Shown: positions 8,353-16,490, counted from the stretch's first letter. The stretch: 24,034 bases of DNA from a virus (IMGVR_UViG_3300041403_000969:1-24034); one strand, 5' to 3'. Numbers and translations: made by a program. The notes: generated by a model not told the origin, from the letters alone.

Positions 8353-10965
8353 ATGAAAACTAGAAAGTCAATACTACTCGCCTTAGCGCTGCTCAGCGCT
8401 GTTGTTGCTTATGCGCAGCCTTCTACGCGCATTGACTTGACTCAGTTGGTAGGCCCTGCTGATGAAAGCAAAGTGAATTACATCATCACGAAGAATGATA
8501 CAGCTTACTATGAATACCAGGTGCCGAGCCTTAGCTTCGACATTACAACTGAGGAAGACGCTGTGCCGGGAATGCTTACATGGAACACGGATGAAAGCAC
8601 GCTTGATATTGGCTTAGATGATGAAGTTATCCTGCAAGCCGGGCAGGAGATGGTGTACTATGTCAAGAACCAAACAGGCAGCACTATCAATGATGGGCAG
8701 GTAGTGCAGTTTGTAAGTAGCCTTGGCAACTCCGGCAGGCTGCTGATTGCACTTGCACGCGCTGATACAACAAGCGAGGCAAAGTACATCATGGGCGTTG
8801 CTACCGAAGAGATAGCGAATGGCGCTGATGGCTTTGTGACGGCGTTCGGTAAGATACGAGGCATTGACACCGATGGCAGTGTATGTAGCGAGACTTGGGA
8901 TGATGGGGATATTCTCTACCTAAGTGCAACGACTGCCGGCTGTTTGACGGTGACGCCTCCTTCTGAGCCTTCGTTACGGATACCTGTTGCCGCTGTTGTT
9001 CATGCAGCTAACAATGGCACCTTATTTGTTCGCCCCACCTACTACCCTAGATTAAATGACCTGCATGATGTGACAACAGATGGGGCAACAAACGGGCAGG
9101 TGCTTGTCTACAATTCAAGCTCAGGCGTTTGGGAGCCGGGCACAGCATCAGGTGGCAGTTCGTTATGGAGCGAAGGCGCTACATCAGGGGAGATATATTA
9201 CAACTCTGGTAATGTCGGCATAGGCACAACAGACCCGCGTGAGCTGCTTGATATAGATGGCGGCAGTATCAGGTTGGAATCTAGTTCAGATCCGGGCTTG
9301 AGGATTTACAGCGATGATGGGGCTGAGACAAGCTATTTAGATATTCGGGACTTCTCTGACAACTACGCGCAAATATCGAAGGTTAGCAATACACTGATTG
9401 ACTGCTTTATAGACATTGACCCACTGCCGCAGAATAACGATAAAGCTGTCATTAGGCTGTTTCGTAATACAAACACTACCGATGAATCAAGGCTAGATAT
9501 TTACAAGGGCAATGGCACTAACGATATATCACATAGATTTGCGACAGCGTCTCTACCTAGTTTTGTCAACATCAATAGTGTTGATCAGGGTTTTGGTATT
9601 GGCACGATTAATCCGACAGAAGAACTTGACATTTTTGGCGATGCGCGTATTCAAGGCCACCTGCTTCTCGACCCGCAAAGCAGCAACCCTACTGAGACAG
9701 ACGAAGGTATCTTATTCTACGACAACGTAGATAACCGCTTTTCTGGCTATTCAGAATCAGCCTACAAAGACTTAGCCTATGTATCGGATATTGACAGCAC
9801 GCGCATCGTAGAGGACAGCATTGCAGTGTATTATACAGGAGGCAGCGAGATAGGCAGGGACACTATCAGGATAACGGTTATCGCTCCTGTTTTTGAGGTA
9901 GCAGGCGACACTGTAAGGACTTCGAGTGCAAGTGATGGGCAGGACTTTGTTTTTGGTTCTTCGTCGCTTGACGATACAGGCACAGCAACTGAAGATGAAA
10001 GGTTCTTTTTTGACAATAGCAAGGGGTATTTCTTTGCAGGTGTTGCAACTACAGACACGACAGTTAATGATGCGGATAGAGGGCTTAGGGCTATTAACTT
10101 AGGATACGACAACTCAGCCAGAGCGACAAATTCAGCAATCAGTGGCGGTATCGGAAACCTTGTTACATCGTTCGGGACTTCAGCGACAATAGGCGGGGGA
10201 GATGGCAATACAGCAAGTAATCTTGGCGCGACAATAGGCGGGGGAATTGATAACGAATCAGGTGGGGCGGGATTAGCGTATTGTGCAACAGTTGGAGGCG
10301 GGCAAAGAAATACAGCATTAGAAAGGTTTGCTACAACATCAGGCGGGGTTGACAATATTAACTCAGCGCAATACGGAACGATCGGCGGCGGCAGGGACAA
10401 CGACCTGTCAACTGATGCGCCAACATATTCTACTATCCCTGGTGGCTTGGGCTCAAAAGCGACGATTTACGGCAGTATGCAGCATAGCTCAGGCAACTTT
10501 GATACCGATAGCGTAGGACAGGCACAAAACATGCAAATCACAGTACGCAGGGAGGTAACAGGGGTAATTGACTTTGACTTATTCCCATCCGGCAACAACC
10601 CTTCTGTCGAGCGCATTGAAATAGAAGAGGACGCCTTTTGGAGCTTCACCGCCAACTGTGTGACAGTAGTAACGAATATCGGCACATCAGCAAGCCTTGA
10701 GCAAGGGGATAGCAGGGCGCAGACGATTTTTGGCAAAGCGGAGAATGATGGCGGCACTATCCGCGTTGATTATGAAGCACCGGCTTTGACGACATTCGAT
10801 GACCCTGACGGGGATATGACAGGCACAGGGATTTCGTTAAGCCCTGACAGTGCTAACAACGCGCTGAAGGTGACTTGCACACCACCGGGCGTTGGCGGCG
10901 GCGGGACAGGCACTACAGTAACGCGGGCAGTCTGCACCTTCTTAATCACGCAACTGAAATACTAA
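8353..10965 (+). CDS. Tail fibre-like protein with Sec signal peptide and YadA-type repeats
   Basis: I place the start at ATG 8353, giving 870 residues that begin MKTRKSILLALALLSAVVAY then AQP: a textbook signal peptide with cleavage expected after AYA. An in-frame TTG at 8311 would add 14 residues but hide the signal. After it comes a phage-fibre domain (KNQTGSTINDGQVVQF ... GVATEEIANGADGFVTAFG), then a VGIGTTDPRELLDIDG motif at about residue 285 and a diverged copy near 415. Residues about 590-710 hold ATIGGGxxNxA repeats like trimeric autotransporter heads. Its position after the tail tip protein favours a trimeric tail fibre. A cleaved signal peptide on a virion protein is odd. Stop and next start overlap (TAATG). 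Confidence 0.8.
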   Translation: MKTRKSILLALALLSAVVAYAQPSTRIDLTQLVGPADESKVNYIITKNDTAYYEYQVPSLSFDITTEEDAVPGMLTWNTDESTLDIGLDDEVILQAGQEMVYYVKNQTGSTINDGQVVQFVSSLGNSGRLLIALARADTTSEAKYIMGVATEEIANGADGFVTAFGKIRGIDTDGSVCSETWDDGDILYLSATTAGCLTVTPPSEPSLRIPVAAVVHAANNGTLFVRPTYYPRLNDLHDVTTDGATNGQVLVYNSSSGVWEPGTASGGSSLWSEGATSGEIYYNSGNVGIGTTDPRELLDIDGGSIRLESSSDPGLRIYSDDGAETSYLDIRDFSDNYAQISKVSNTLIDCFIDIDPLPQNNDKAVIRLFRNTNTTDESRLDIYKGNGTNDISHRFATASLPSFVNINSVDQGFGIGTINPTEELDIFGDARIQGHLLLDPQSSNPTETDEGILFYDNVDNRFSGYSESAYKDLAYVSDIDSTRIVEDSIAVYYTGGSEIGRDTIRITVIAPVFEVAGDTVRTSSASDGQDFVFGSSSLDDTGTATEDERFFFDNSKGYFFAGVATTDTTVNDADRGLRAINLGYDNSARATNSAISGGIGNLVTSFGTSATIGGGDGNTASNLGATIGGGIDNESGGAGLAYCATVGGGQRNTALERFATTSGGVDNINSAQYGTIGGGRDNDLSTDAPTYSTIPGGLGSKATIYGSMQHSSGNFDTDSVGQAQNMQITVRREVTGVIDFDLFPSGNNPSVERIEIEEDAFWSFTANCVTVVTNIGTSASLEQGDSRAQTIFGKAENDGGTIRVDYEAPALTTFDDPDGDMTGTGISLSPDSANNALKVTCTPPGVGGGGTGTTVTRAVCTFLITQLKY
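10183..10245 (+). repeat. 18-bp direct repeat pair encoding YadA-like head repeats
   Basis: The 18-mer GCGACAATAGGCGGGGGA occurs at 10183-10200 and again at 10228-10245, a 45-bp (15-codon) offset. It encodes the ATIGGG core of consecutive head-type repeats in the fibre; further diverged copies follow (ATVGGG, TTSGGV, GTIGGG). Near-identical DNA in adjacent repeats suggests recent duplication or gene conversion and could allow slipped-strand changes in fibre length. Confidence 0.8.
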
Positions 10966-11846
10966 TGAGAATCGGACTAGGCATAGGGTTGAACAGGTTT
11001 CGGGGCGCGGGTGCAGCCATTACAGGCCTACTCGACCAATACACCGGCGCAGCAGCAGCTTTTTCGCTTGATACGCTAATCTACGGCGATCACAGCGTTG
11101 AAGATACAGCGGTAGGCTCGCAGACAAACGGCAGCACAGATACCTACACCGTCCGTGTGCGTCGCAGCTCAGACAATGCAGTGCGCAGCTTCACACATAC
11201 AGAAGTGGGCAATGGCACGCTTGTCACATGGGTAGGCGCAGGCAATGATGGGTTTGTTGAGGCTTGGTACAATCAAGGGAGTGAAAGTGATGCGGTGCAG
11301 ACGACTGCGGCTAATCAGCCGAAGATTGTTGATGCGGGGAGCTTGGTGGTTGAGAATGGGAAGGCTGGAATAGATTTTTTAGGGGAATCAAGCATTTTTT
11401 TAGACACAGGAGATTTCGCACTAATAAGCCAGCCAGTAACCACTTTTGCGGTTATCGCTGATGAAAAACAAAGAGATACTTTCAGGCTAATTCATTCAGG
11501 AAAAAACTCAAACAAATTAGATTTAGGGATTTCAGATAATGGTTCTTTGTATGGGTATTCAACTCAATTAGGGATCAGCAGCAAGAATTTCAACAACCAA
11601 CAAGCAATCGCTTATCTGTTAGCAAATGGAGCATCTAGCCAATTAAACAAAAATAATGAGACACCAGAAATAGAAAACATAGGCAGTTCAGGAACTCAGG
11701 TCGAGTCTCTAAGAATAGGAATAGCACAATTCATAGCTTTTAGTTTTCAAGGTTTGATGCAAGCTCTATTGTTTTTTCCATCCGACCAATCAACCAACCG
11801 CACCGCAATAGAATCAGCCCTCAACGATTACTACGAAATCTACTAA
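10965..11846 (+). CDS. LamG/concanavalin-like putative receptor-binding protein
   Basis: From ATG 10965 (overlapping the fibre stop) this is 293 residues. The N-terminal half has a pattern recurrent in phage and bacterial lectin-like proteins: GAAAAFSLDTLIYGDH, TYTVRVRRSSDNAVRSF, then GFVEAWYNQGSESDAVQTTA and ANQPKIVDAG, comparable to the Y-D-Q-S-G segment of arabinofuranosidase-B/LamG jelly-roll domains. The C-terminal half (about 11365-11800) is much richer in A+T, with runs of T and A, unlike its neighbours. I infer a carbohydrate-binding tail or fibre protein whose specificity half was acquired recently. Enzymatic activity cannot be judged. An upstream in-frame start at 10875 is rejected because it lies in the fibre gene. 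Confidence 0.62.
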   Translation: MRIGLGIGLNRFRGAGAAITGLLDQYTGAAAAFSLDTLIYGDHSVEDTAVGSQTNGSTDTYTVRVRRSSDNAVRSFTHTEVGNGTLVTWVGAGNDGFVEAWYNQGSESDAVQTTAANQPKIVDAGSLVVENGKAGIDFLGESSIFLDTGDFALISQPVTTFAVIADEKQRDTFRLIHSGKNSNKLDLGISDNGSLYGYSTQLGISSKNFNNQQAIAYLLANGASSQLNKNNETPEIENIGSSGTQVESLRIGIAQFIAFSFQGLMQALLFFPSDQSTNRTAIESALNDYYEIY

Positions 11847-11847
11847 C

Positions 11848-12399
11848 ATGAGCAGATACACGAAAGACATAGACATCACACAATCAGGCGAAACCTACCG
11901 CGTCACAATCACGGAGACGGTAGGCGATGAGCAGCCGATTGTGACACAGCTTGACCTGACAGAAACAGAGCTGCAAGCCTACACAGATGCGCAGATAGAT
12001 GCGCAGTTGTCCCTGCAAGACCTGTACGAAGGCTTATCCAAGCGGGCAGAAGGCGAGCAAAGGGCGTGGTTCAGGGAACTGAACAAGGTTGGCAAGAATG
12101 AATACTACAGCCGAAAGCGCCAGAAAATCAAAGAGTGGACAGACGGCTACAATTTCAGATACCTGAACACCGACGGGCAGGAGCCTATTGATTGCACCAT
12201 CAACGCTTCCGGCTTCGTGCGCCCCATCGAGGGGGCAGGCAACTTCTTGCGCGTCACATTCGACAGCAAGCGGAGGATTCAGGCAAAAGTGCCGGGAGGT
12301 AACTTGTTTACTATGCTGTCACTTGATGAAGAGTGGTGGGTAGGCACCGATGAAAACAACATTACGCACAGGCTGCGGCGCATCAAAAAACAAGGATAA
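11848..12399 (+). CDS. Hypothetical phage protein
   Basis: A 183-residue protein not recognised. The N-terminus is a predicted beta-hairpin (YTKDIDITQSGETYRVTITE), followed by an acidic helix (TETELQAYTDAQIDAQLSLQ) and a basic region rich in Lys/Arg/Tyr (FRELNKVGKNEYYSRKRQKI). The C-terminal half is beta-rich with GFVRPIEGAGNFLRVTFDSK. It starts one base after the LamG-like gene and its TAA overlaps the next ATG, so it is in the tail-fibre part of the operon. A fibre-associated or fibre-assembly role is possible but only from context. Confidence 0.6.
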   Translation: MSRYTKDIDITQSGETYRVTITETVGDEQPIVTQLDLTETELQAYTDAQIDAQLSLQDLYEGLSKRAEGEQRAWFRELNKVGKNEYYSRKRQKIKEWTDGYNFRYLNTDGQEPIDCTINASGFVRPIEGAGNFLRVTFDSKRRIQAKVPGGNLFTMLSLDEEWWVGTDENNITHRLRRIKKQG

Positions 12400-12926
12400 T
12401 GACAGGAAATACATGGCTCTGCCTGACATTGGCAGATTACGAAAATACAATACCTGCTGAAGTGGCTTCCTATTACGAGGTAGCAGAAGCAACCACATGG
12501 CAGCAGGTCAACGAACAAAAGCTATCACAGCAGTTCAAGATGCAGCGGGGGCCTTATACCGTCAGCGGTATTCAGGTGATGTTTGTGAACATGGATGTAG
12601 ACTACACGACCGCAATGGCTACAGCCTTGCAAGCCTTGCAGACTACTGTGCCTTTCGGCTTCATGCTCACAGAGGCACAGGTAAGGGGCTACATGCAGCA
12701 GCAGTGGTACACCGGCACATTATCAAAGGTAGTTGCCTACAGCAATAAGGTAGCCACGTCAGAGGGCTACACAGGAGGCACGAACAAGTATGCTGACCCA
12801 ATTGAAAACGACAGCACTCCTGGGCAATGGGCAATACTTAAGCACCCTTCTTATCAGGATGCAAGCATGACATTAATCGAAGGCGAGTTGCCCCAAGGGT
12901 GGCTGCCGGAACCGGAATTACCATGA
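12399..12926 (+). CDS. Hypothetical phage protein
   Basis: A 175-residue protein not recognised. It has a hydrophobic N-terminal strand (TWLCLTLADYENTIP), a Gln-rich middle and a repeat of Thr/Ala helices (DYTTAMATALQALQTTVPFG). The C-terminus is Pro-rich (LPQGWLPEPELP). No signal peptide or membrane helix is apparent. It overlaps the previous stop by one base (TAATG) and the following 31-residue membrane peptide by four bases (ATGA), so it is translationally coupled on both sides. Confidence 0.58.
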   Translation: MTGNTWLCLTLADYENTIPAEVASYYEVAEATTWQQVNEQKLSQQFKMQRGPYTVSGIQVMFVNMDVDYTTAMATALQALQTTVPFGFMLTEAQVRGYMQQQWYTGTLSKVVAYSNKVATSEGYTGGTNKYADPIENDSTPGQWAILKHPSYQDASMTLIEGELPQGWLPEPELP

Positions 12927-13018
12927 GGCTAATCATAGGCATATTGATCGGCTTACTAATAGCCTTAATCGCATACCGGGCGTGGATAGCCTGTATGTTA
13001 TTTCACAACCACGTATAA
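12923..13018 (+). CDS. 31-residue single-pass membrane peptide
   Basis: ATG 12923-12925 overlaps the previous TGA (ATGA) and reads 31 codons to TAA 13016-13018. The peptide begins MRLIIGILIGLLIALIAY, one long uninterrupted hydrophobic helix after a single Arg, followed by a short tail with Arg, Trp, Cys and His. The tight coupling, clean membrane helix and absence of another gene in 12927-13029 argue that it is real. Its place upstream of a holin-like gene makes a lysis accessory (pinholin-like or holin modulator) conceivable, but there is no direct evidence for a function. Confidence 0.5.
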   Translation: MRLIIGILIGLLIALIAYRAWIACMLFHNHV

Positions 13019-13029
13019 CACCAAATCCA

Positions 13030-13332
13030 ATGGCATACAAAAATAGCGAAAGCAGCACCTTAGCCACTCAGCTTATGAGCATGGGCATTCATGGGCATGA
13101 GCGCATAACAGACGATTCGTTTGATGACAAGCGCTTTGGCGCTTTCATTGTTGTTGCTGATGCGACAGTGACGTTCAAAGACTACAACCGCGAGCAGTTC
13201 TTCGGGCAAAAGACAGATGTCACTTACCCGGCAGGGCATATGGTTGTTGGCGACCTGCGCGAACTCGCAGTAACAGCCGGCAGTATTGATGCTTACTACC
13301 AAGCAGGCGAACGCACAGTAAGCGACAGCTAA
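13030..13332 (+). CDS. Hypothetical phage protein
   Basis: From ATG 13030, eleven bases after the membrane peptide, this encodes 100 residues; a longer version from 12982 would overlap the membrane peptide and is less likely. Content: a polar N-terminus (AYKNSESSTLATQLM), a His-rich turn (GIHGHERITDDSFDD), then beta-strands FGAFIVVADATVTFKDYN and YPAGHMVVGDLRELAV. The beta-rich core with a final Gly/Tyr segment is compatible with a small structural or decorating protein. No family recognised. The stop overlaps the next ATG (TAATG). Confidence 0.55.
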   Translation: MAYKNSESSTLATQLMSMGIHGHERITDDSFDDKRFGAFIVVADATVTFKDYNREQFFGQKTDVTYPAGHMVVGDLRELAVTAGSIDAYYQAGERTVSDS

Positions 13333-13913
13333 TGAAGACGTACAGCATCAAAAAAGGGCGCACGGCTTTTCGCCCGATGGCTTCACTGTTTCCTGCACTT
13401 GTTTACTCAGGGTTCAGCTTTACAGCTACGTTTGACAGCTCATGTTGGTTCTCTGCTGCTGAGGTAGGCGGTGACAAGGACAGAGCTGACTGGCTGAAGC
13501 TAACGGGTATTACAGCAGCGTTTAGCCTGAACAATCAACGCTCAGCGCTGATCGCATGGCGGCCTACTGATGTGCCGGATACGTTCGCCATTACTGCCTA
13601 CACAAACAACAAGCGGGGCGGCTGGAAGATTGGCGGGCCGGGCTTCAAAATAGCGACAGTAAAAGCAGGAGAGCAGTTTTCCGGGCGCGTGTTGTTTTGG
13701 CACGACCCGATAACACTACGGCCTACGGTAGACTACTATATCCACACCCCTAGTGGGACATTCACCGCAACACACGATTTCGACAAACCTTGGCACTGCC
13801 TCTACCGGGAAATTAGCCCGTGGTGGGGCGGTGCTAACGATCAACCCGGGAACTACGGCGGCGCTGCACCGAAGGATGCAACGCTAAAGCTAGACTTCCG
13901 GTGGGAAAAATGA
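13332..13913 (+). CDS. Uncharacterised Bacteroidota-type protein (beta-sandwich-like)
   Basis: A 193-residue protein resembling an uncharacterised group of Bacteroidota proteins that begin MKTYxIKKG and share a 'DWxKLxGIxxxFxxxxxSAxxAWR' core; here the core reads ADWLKLTGITAAFSLNNQRS followed by ALIAWR. A later GG-x-APKDATLKLDF segment also fits. The recollection is of a sequence pattern, not of a function. Many Trp/Tyr/Phe residues and alternating strands suggest a carbohydrate-binding beta-sandwich. It follows the fibre genes, so a role in receptor binding is possible. It starts in TAATG overlap with the previous gene. Confidence 0.58.
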   Translation: MKTYSIKKGRTAFRPMASLFPALVYSGFSFTATFDSSCWFSAAEVGGDKDRADWLKLTGITAAFSLNNQRSALIAWRPTDVPDTFAITAYTNNKRGGWKIGGPGFKIATVKAGEQFSGRVLFWHDPITLRPTVDYYIHTPSGTFTATHDFDKPWHCLYREISPWWGGANDQPGNYGGAAPKDATLKLDFRWEK

Positions 13914-13937
13914 TTACCTAACTACCTTCCTGAAAAA

Positions 13938-14279
13938 ATGAACAGGATGAACGATTTTTTTGACGCGCTGGAAGGGCTTGGTTTTAGGCTTGCGGATTTT
14001 GTCGCAGGCATGGCAGGAGGGATAGTGCATATGTTGATAGACAACTCAGAGAAAAGCATACTGCACCGCGCATTGAACGTGCTTGCAGGGGCTGTAACAG
14101 CGGCTTACATCACGCCGCTTGTTGCGTACTACCTGAGTATTGATGAAGCTTTTGAGCGTGCGTTGGCGTTCCTGATAGGCAGCATCGGGCTAAGGTTGAT
14201 GGATAAGGTGTTGGAGTTCATCGAAAAGAACGACATACCGACAATAATTAGACTCTTAATCTTCAAAAAACGAAAATAA
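13938..14279 (+). CDS. Putative phage holin
   Basis: A 113-residue membrane protein with hydrophobic segments at about residues 18-34, 44-66 and 74-90 and a very basic C-terminus ending FKKRK. The middle segment NVLAGAVTAAYITPLVAYYL is characteristic of LydA-like/phage_holin families that oligomerise to open the inner membrane. Size, topology and basic tail are all holin-like. It lies at the end of the structural genes, just before a secreted protease. The endolysin that would use it is on the opposite strand at 18361-18999. A 24-base gap separates it from the previous gene. Confidence 0.68.
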   Translation: MNRMNDFFDALEGLGFRLADFVAGMAGGIVHMLIDNSEKSILHRALNVLAGAVTAAYITPLVAYYLSIDEAFERALAFLIGSIGLRLMDKVLEFIEKNDIPTIIRLLIFKKRK

Positions 14280-14461
14280 TGCAGACTTACATCGCAACAA
14301 TCGCAGTGCCTGCCGCTTGGTTTGCAGGCGACCGGATTGTACAATTCGAGTTTGAATATCCGAAGGGCAAGCCGGTGACACATGAGGTCATTCAGCAGGC
14401 AGCACGAAAAGAAAAGCGCTGGAAGAAGTTTAGCGCCATTTCTGCAATACCTAAAAACTAA
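14279..14461 (+). CDS. Small hypothetical phage protein
   Basis: A 60-residue protein whose ATG overlaps the holin stop (TAATG). It is basic, with a beta-rich first half (TYIATIAVPAAWFAGDRIVQ) and a helical second half (EVIQQAARKEKRWKKFSAIS). No signal peptide or obvious membrane helix is present. Close coupling to the holin gene suggests co-expression at lysis time. Function not recognised. Confidence 0.5.
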   Translation: MQTYIATIAVPAAWFAGDRIVQFEFEYPKGKPVTHEVIQQAARKEKRWKKFSAISAIPKN

Positions 14462-14464
14462 GAA

Positions 14465-16090
14465 ATGAAGAATCTACTGATGCTGTTACTGACAGCAGTT
14501 ACTTTTACGCTCTTTGCACAGCCTGTGCCGGATGAGTATTCAAATGAGTACAAGCGCATTGAGCGCTTCATTCAGGAGAACGAAGGTCCGGGCAAGGTCT
14601 TCTTGGACCCGATTGAGCAGATACCAATGATACCATCGCTTGCCACTGCGGATGCAAATGGCAATTGGGCGTATGATTACTACCGTGTAGCTCAGAATGA
14701 GGCGTGGATTAAGGAGCGCATTAAGCGCAAGGTTGCAGTCTTTGTGTTCGATACAGAAGGCGAGGCAGGGCACAAAAGCCTTGAGGACTTTGCATGGCCA
14801 GAGAAAGATAAAATCTTTACCGGAGAGCCTGCAAGCGCAAAGCACGGGCATGGCATACACGTAGGCACCTGCATTGCAGGCAAGCACGAGTTTAACTACA
14901 AACTAGGGCCTGCATCGGTGTTAGGCGATAACCTGAAGCTCATCTTTTATAAGGTGCTGCGAAAGGAGGGCTACGGTTATACTAATCAGATTGTCACAGG
15001 CATCGAGACAGGCACAGCAGAAGCAAAGAAGCTGATTGATGATGGTTGGTTTGTCATCTTCAACTTTTCGCTAGGTAGTCAATCTGTTAACGAGCAGTTC
15101 AACACCGCTATCGAGAAAGCAGAAGATGCAGGAGTGCTTGTTTTTGCTGCGGCCGGCAATAACGGGCAAAACTTTATCGGCACACCAGCGAATGGCAAAA
15201 GTGCGCACGCTATTGGGGCAATTAACAACTCAGGCACAATTGCAGGCTTCAGCAATTACGGGCCTCAGCTCTATATGTCAGGAGCAGGCGTTCGGGTGTA
15301 CGGTGCCTGGCTGAATGGCGGTTATGCTGAACTGTCAGGCACTTCGATGGCATCGCCTACACAGGCAGCAATAGCGGCTATTGTTGGCGCTACGTCAAAT
15401 GCCACTGCAAAGCAGGTGAGCAACTGCCTGCGGGCTAACGCGGTGGGGCTAGGCCCTGACGGATGGGACGAGAAATACGGGTACGGCGTTAATATCCTGA
15501 CAGCATTGAAGGATGTGAAGCCGGAAAGCTACAGCGATGAGCATAACGGCAACCCTGATACGCCTAATGACGATGAGCCGGATAATCCTGACGAACCCGA
15601 CGAACCGGATGACCCAGGTGATGACGAACCGGACGAACCAGATCAACCGGAGAAAGACGAGCGGGCAATCGTTGTCGAGATGGCTGATGTTTACCCGGTG
15701 ATGTGGAAGCCATACGGGGCGGGCAAGTTCAGGACAGACGAAGTGCAAATTGTTGTCAAGTACAGGACAAAAGAATACGCTGAAGACGCTGTTGAGGCAA
15801 TTACGCTAGGCACTGGTAAGTTTTTCACGAACCGGGCATTTATCCTAAAGCAGACAGATGATGTGATTGATATGACGTTTTGGGTGCGGCACTTCTACGA
15901 GATGTTGATGCGCCGGGCTGGCTACAAAGTGACAATCGAGCTAATTACGACTGAAGTGGACGGCAAAACGGTCAGCCTTGACAAAAAGCGAGGGACTGCA
16001 CTTTCTAATATCCGCAGGATGTTGAGCAGTATTAGCACGTTGACTTTTGCGGAGAACACAATCGAGCAAAAAATCATTTCAAAAAACTAA
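14465..16090 (+). CDS. Secreted subtilisin-family (S8) serine protease
   Basis: A 541-residue protein with a signal peptide (MKNLLMLLLTAVTFTLFA, cleavage before QP) and a complete S8 triad: Asp96 in FVFDTEG, His129 in GHGIHVGT (variant of HGTHVAG), Ser294 in GTSMASP, and the oxyanion Asn232 in AAAGNNG. A roughly 40-residue Asp/Glu/Pro linker (about 363-397) follows the catalytic domain, then an unrecognised C-terminal domain (about 400-541) that may bind a target. No type-IX sorting domain is evident. It is embedded in the late operon three bases after the previous gene, so it is phage-expressed. Likely roles are cleavage of surface proteins, processing of the exported fibre, or aid in lysis; all are inference. 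Confidence 0.88.
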   Translation: MKNLLMLLLTAVTFTLFAQPVPDEYSNEYKRIERFIQENEGPGKVFLDPIEQIPMIPSLATADANGNWAYDYYRVAQNEAWIKERIKRKVAVFVFDTEGEAGHKSLEDFAWPEKDKIFTGEPASAKHGHGIHVGTCIAGKHEFNYKLGPASVLGDNLKLIFYKVLRKEGYGYTNQIVTGIETGTAEAKKLIDDGWFVIFNFSLGSQSVNEQFNTAIEKAEDAGVLVFAAAGNNGQNFIGTPANGKSAHAIGAINNSGTIAGFSNYGPQLYMSGAGVRVYGAWLNGGYAELSGTSMASPTQAAIAAIVGATSNATAKQVSNCLRANAVGLGPDGWDEKYGYGVNILTALKDVKPESYSDEHNGNPDTPNDDEPDNPDEPDEPDDPGDDEPDEPDQPEKDERAIVVEMADVYPVMWKPYGAGKFRTDEVQIVVKYRTKEYAEDAVEAITLGTGKFFTNRAFILKQTDDVIDMTFWVRHFYEMLMRRAGYKVTIELITTEVDGKTVSLDKKRGTALSNIRRMLSSISTLTFAENTIEQKIISKN

Positions 16091-16094
16091 GACA

Positions 16095-16490
16095 ATGAAA
16101 GAGACTAGAGAACTTCTAACCTTCACTGCGCAGGGCATCAACGCGGGCTACACCATCGCAGCGGATGGCAAAGTGGATTTTGCAGATTTGGGCGCACTTG
16201 TACCGCTCGTCCTTGCCGGGCAGCAGGGCATCGGAGGCGTTAAGCTGATCGGCAGCGAGCAGGCAGGTATCGGCGACCGGGAAAAGGACGAGATCCGCAA
16301 GGCGATGGCTGAGAAAATGACATCAGTGCCACGCGAGTTGCAGGGTGATTGGCTTGATGCTGCTATTGGTATTCTGTCTGTCTACCGCCTCGGCCGGGCT
16401 GCTGCACAGTCTGAAGCAGCAAAGACGATTTTTGACCGCATCCGCAAGGGCGAAAAGCTTGAGGAGATTGAAAAGGCTTACAACTTGTAA
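16095..16490 (+). CDS. Hypothetical phage protein, last gene of the late operon
   Basis: ATG 16095, four bases after the protease stop, gives 131 residues; a longer in-frame start at 16047 would lie inside the protease gene. The N-terminal half looks like a phage membrane-associated or structural small protein (QGINAGYTIAADGKVDFADL, then LGALVPLVLAGQQGIGG), and the second half is helical and charged (IFDRIRKGEKLEEIEKAY). Not recognised. A strong rho-independent terminator starts 24 bases downstream. Confidence 0.6.
   Translation: MKETRELLTFTAQGINAGYTIAADGKVDFADLGALVPLVLAGQQGIGGVKLIGSEQAGIGDREKDEIRKAMAEKMTSVPRELQGDWLDAAIGILSVYRLGRAAAQSEAAKTIFDRIRKGEKLEEIEKAYNL

Noticed and set aside
9831-10400. 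189-codon open frame on the minus strand
   Set aside because: Antisense shadow of the Gly-rich fibre repeats; Pro/Pro-rich translation results from complementing GGC/GGG codons.
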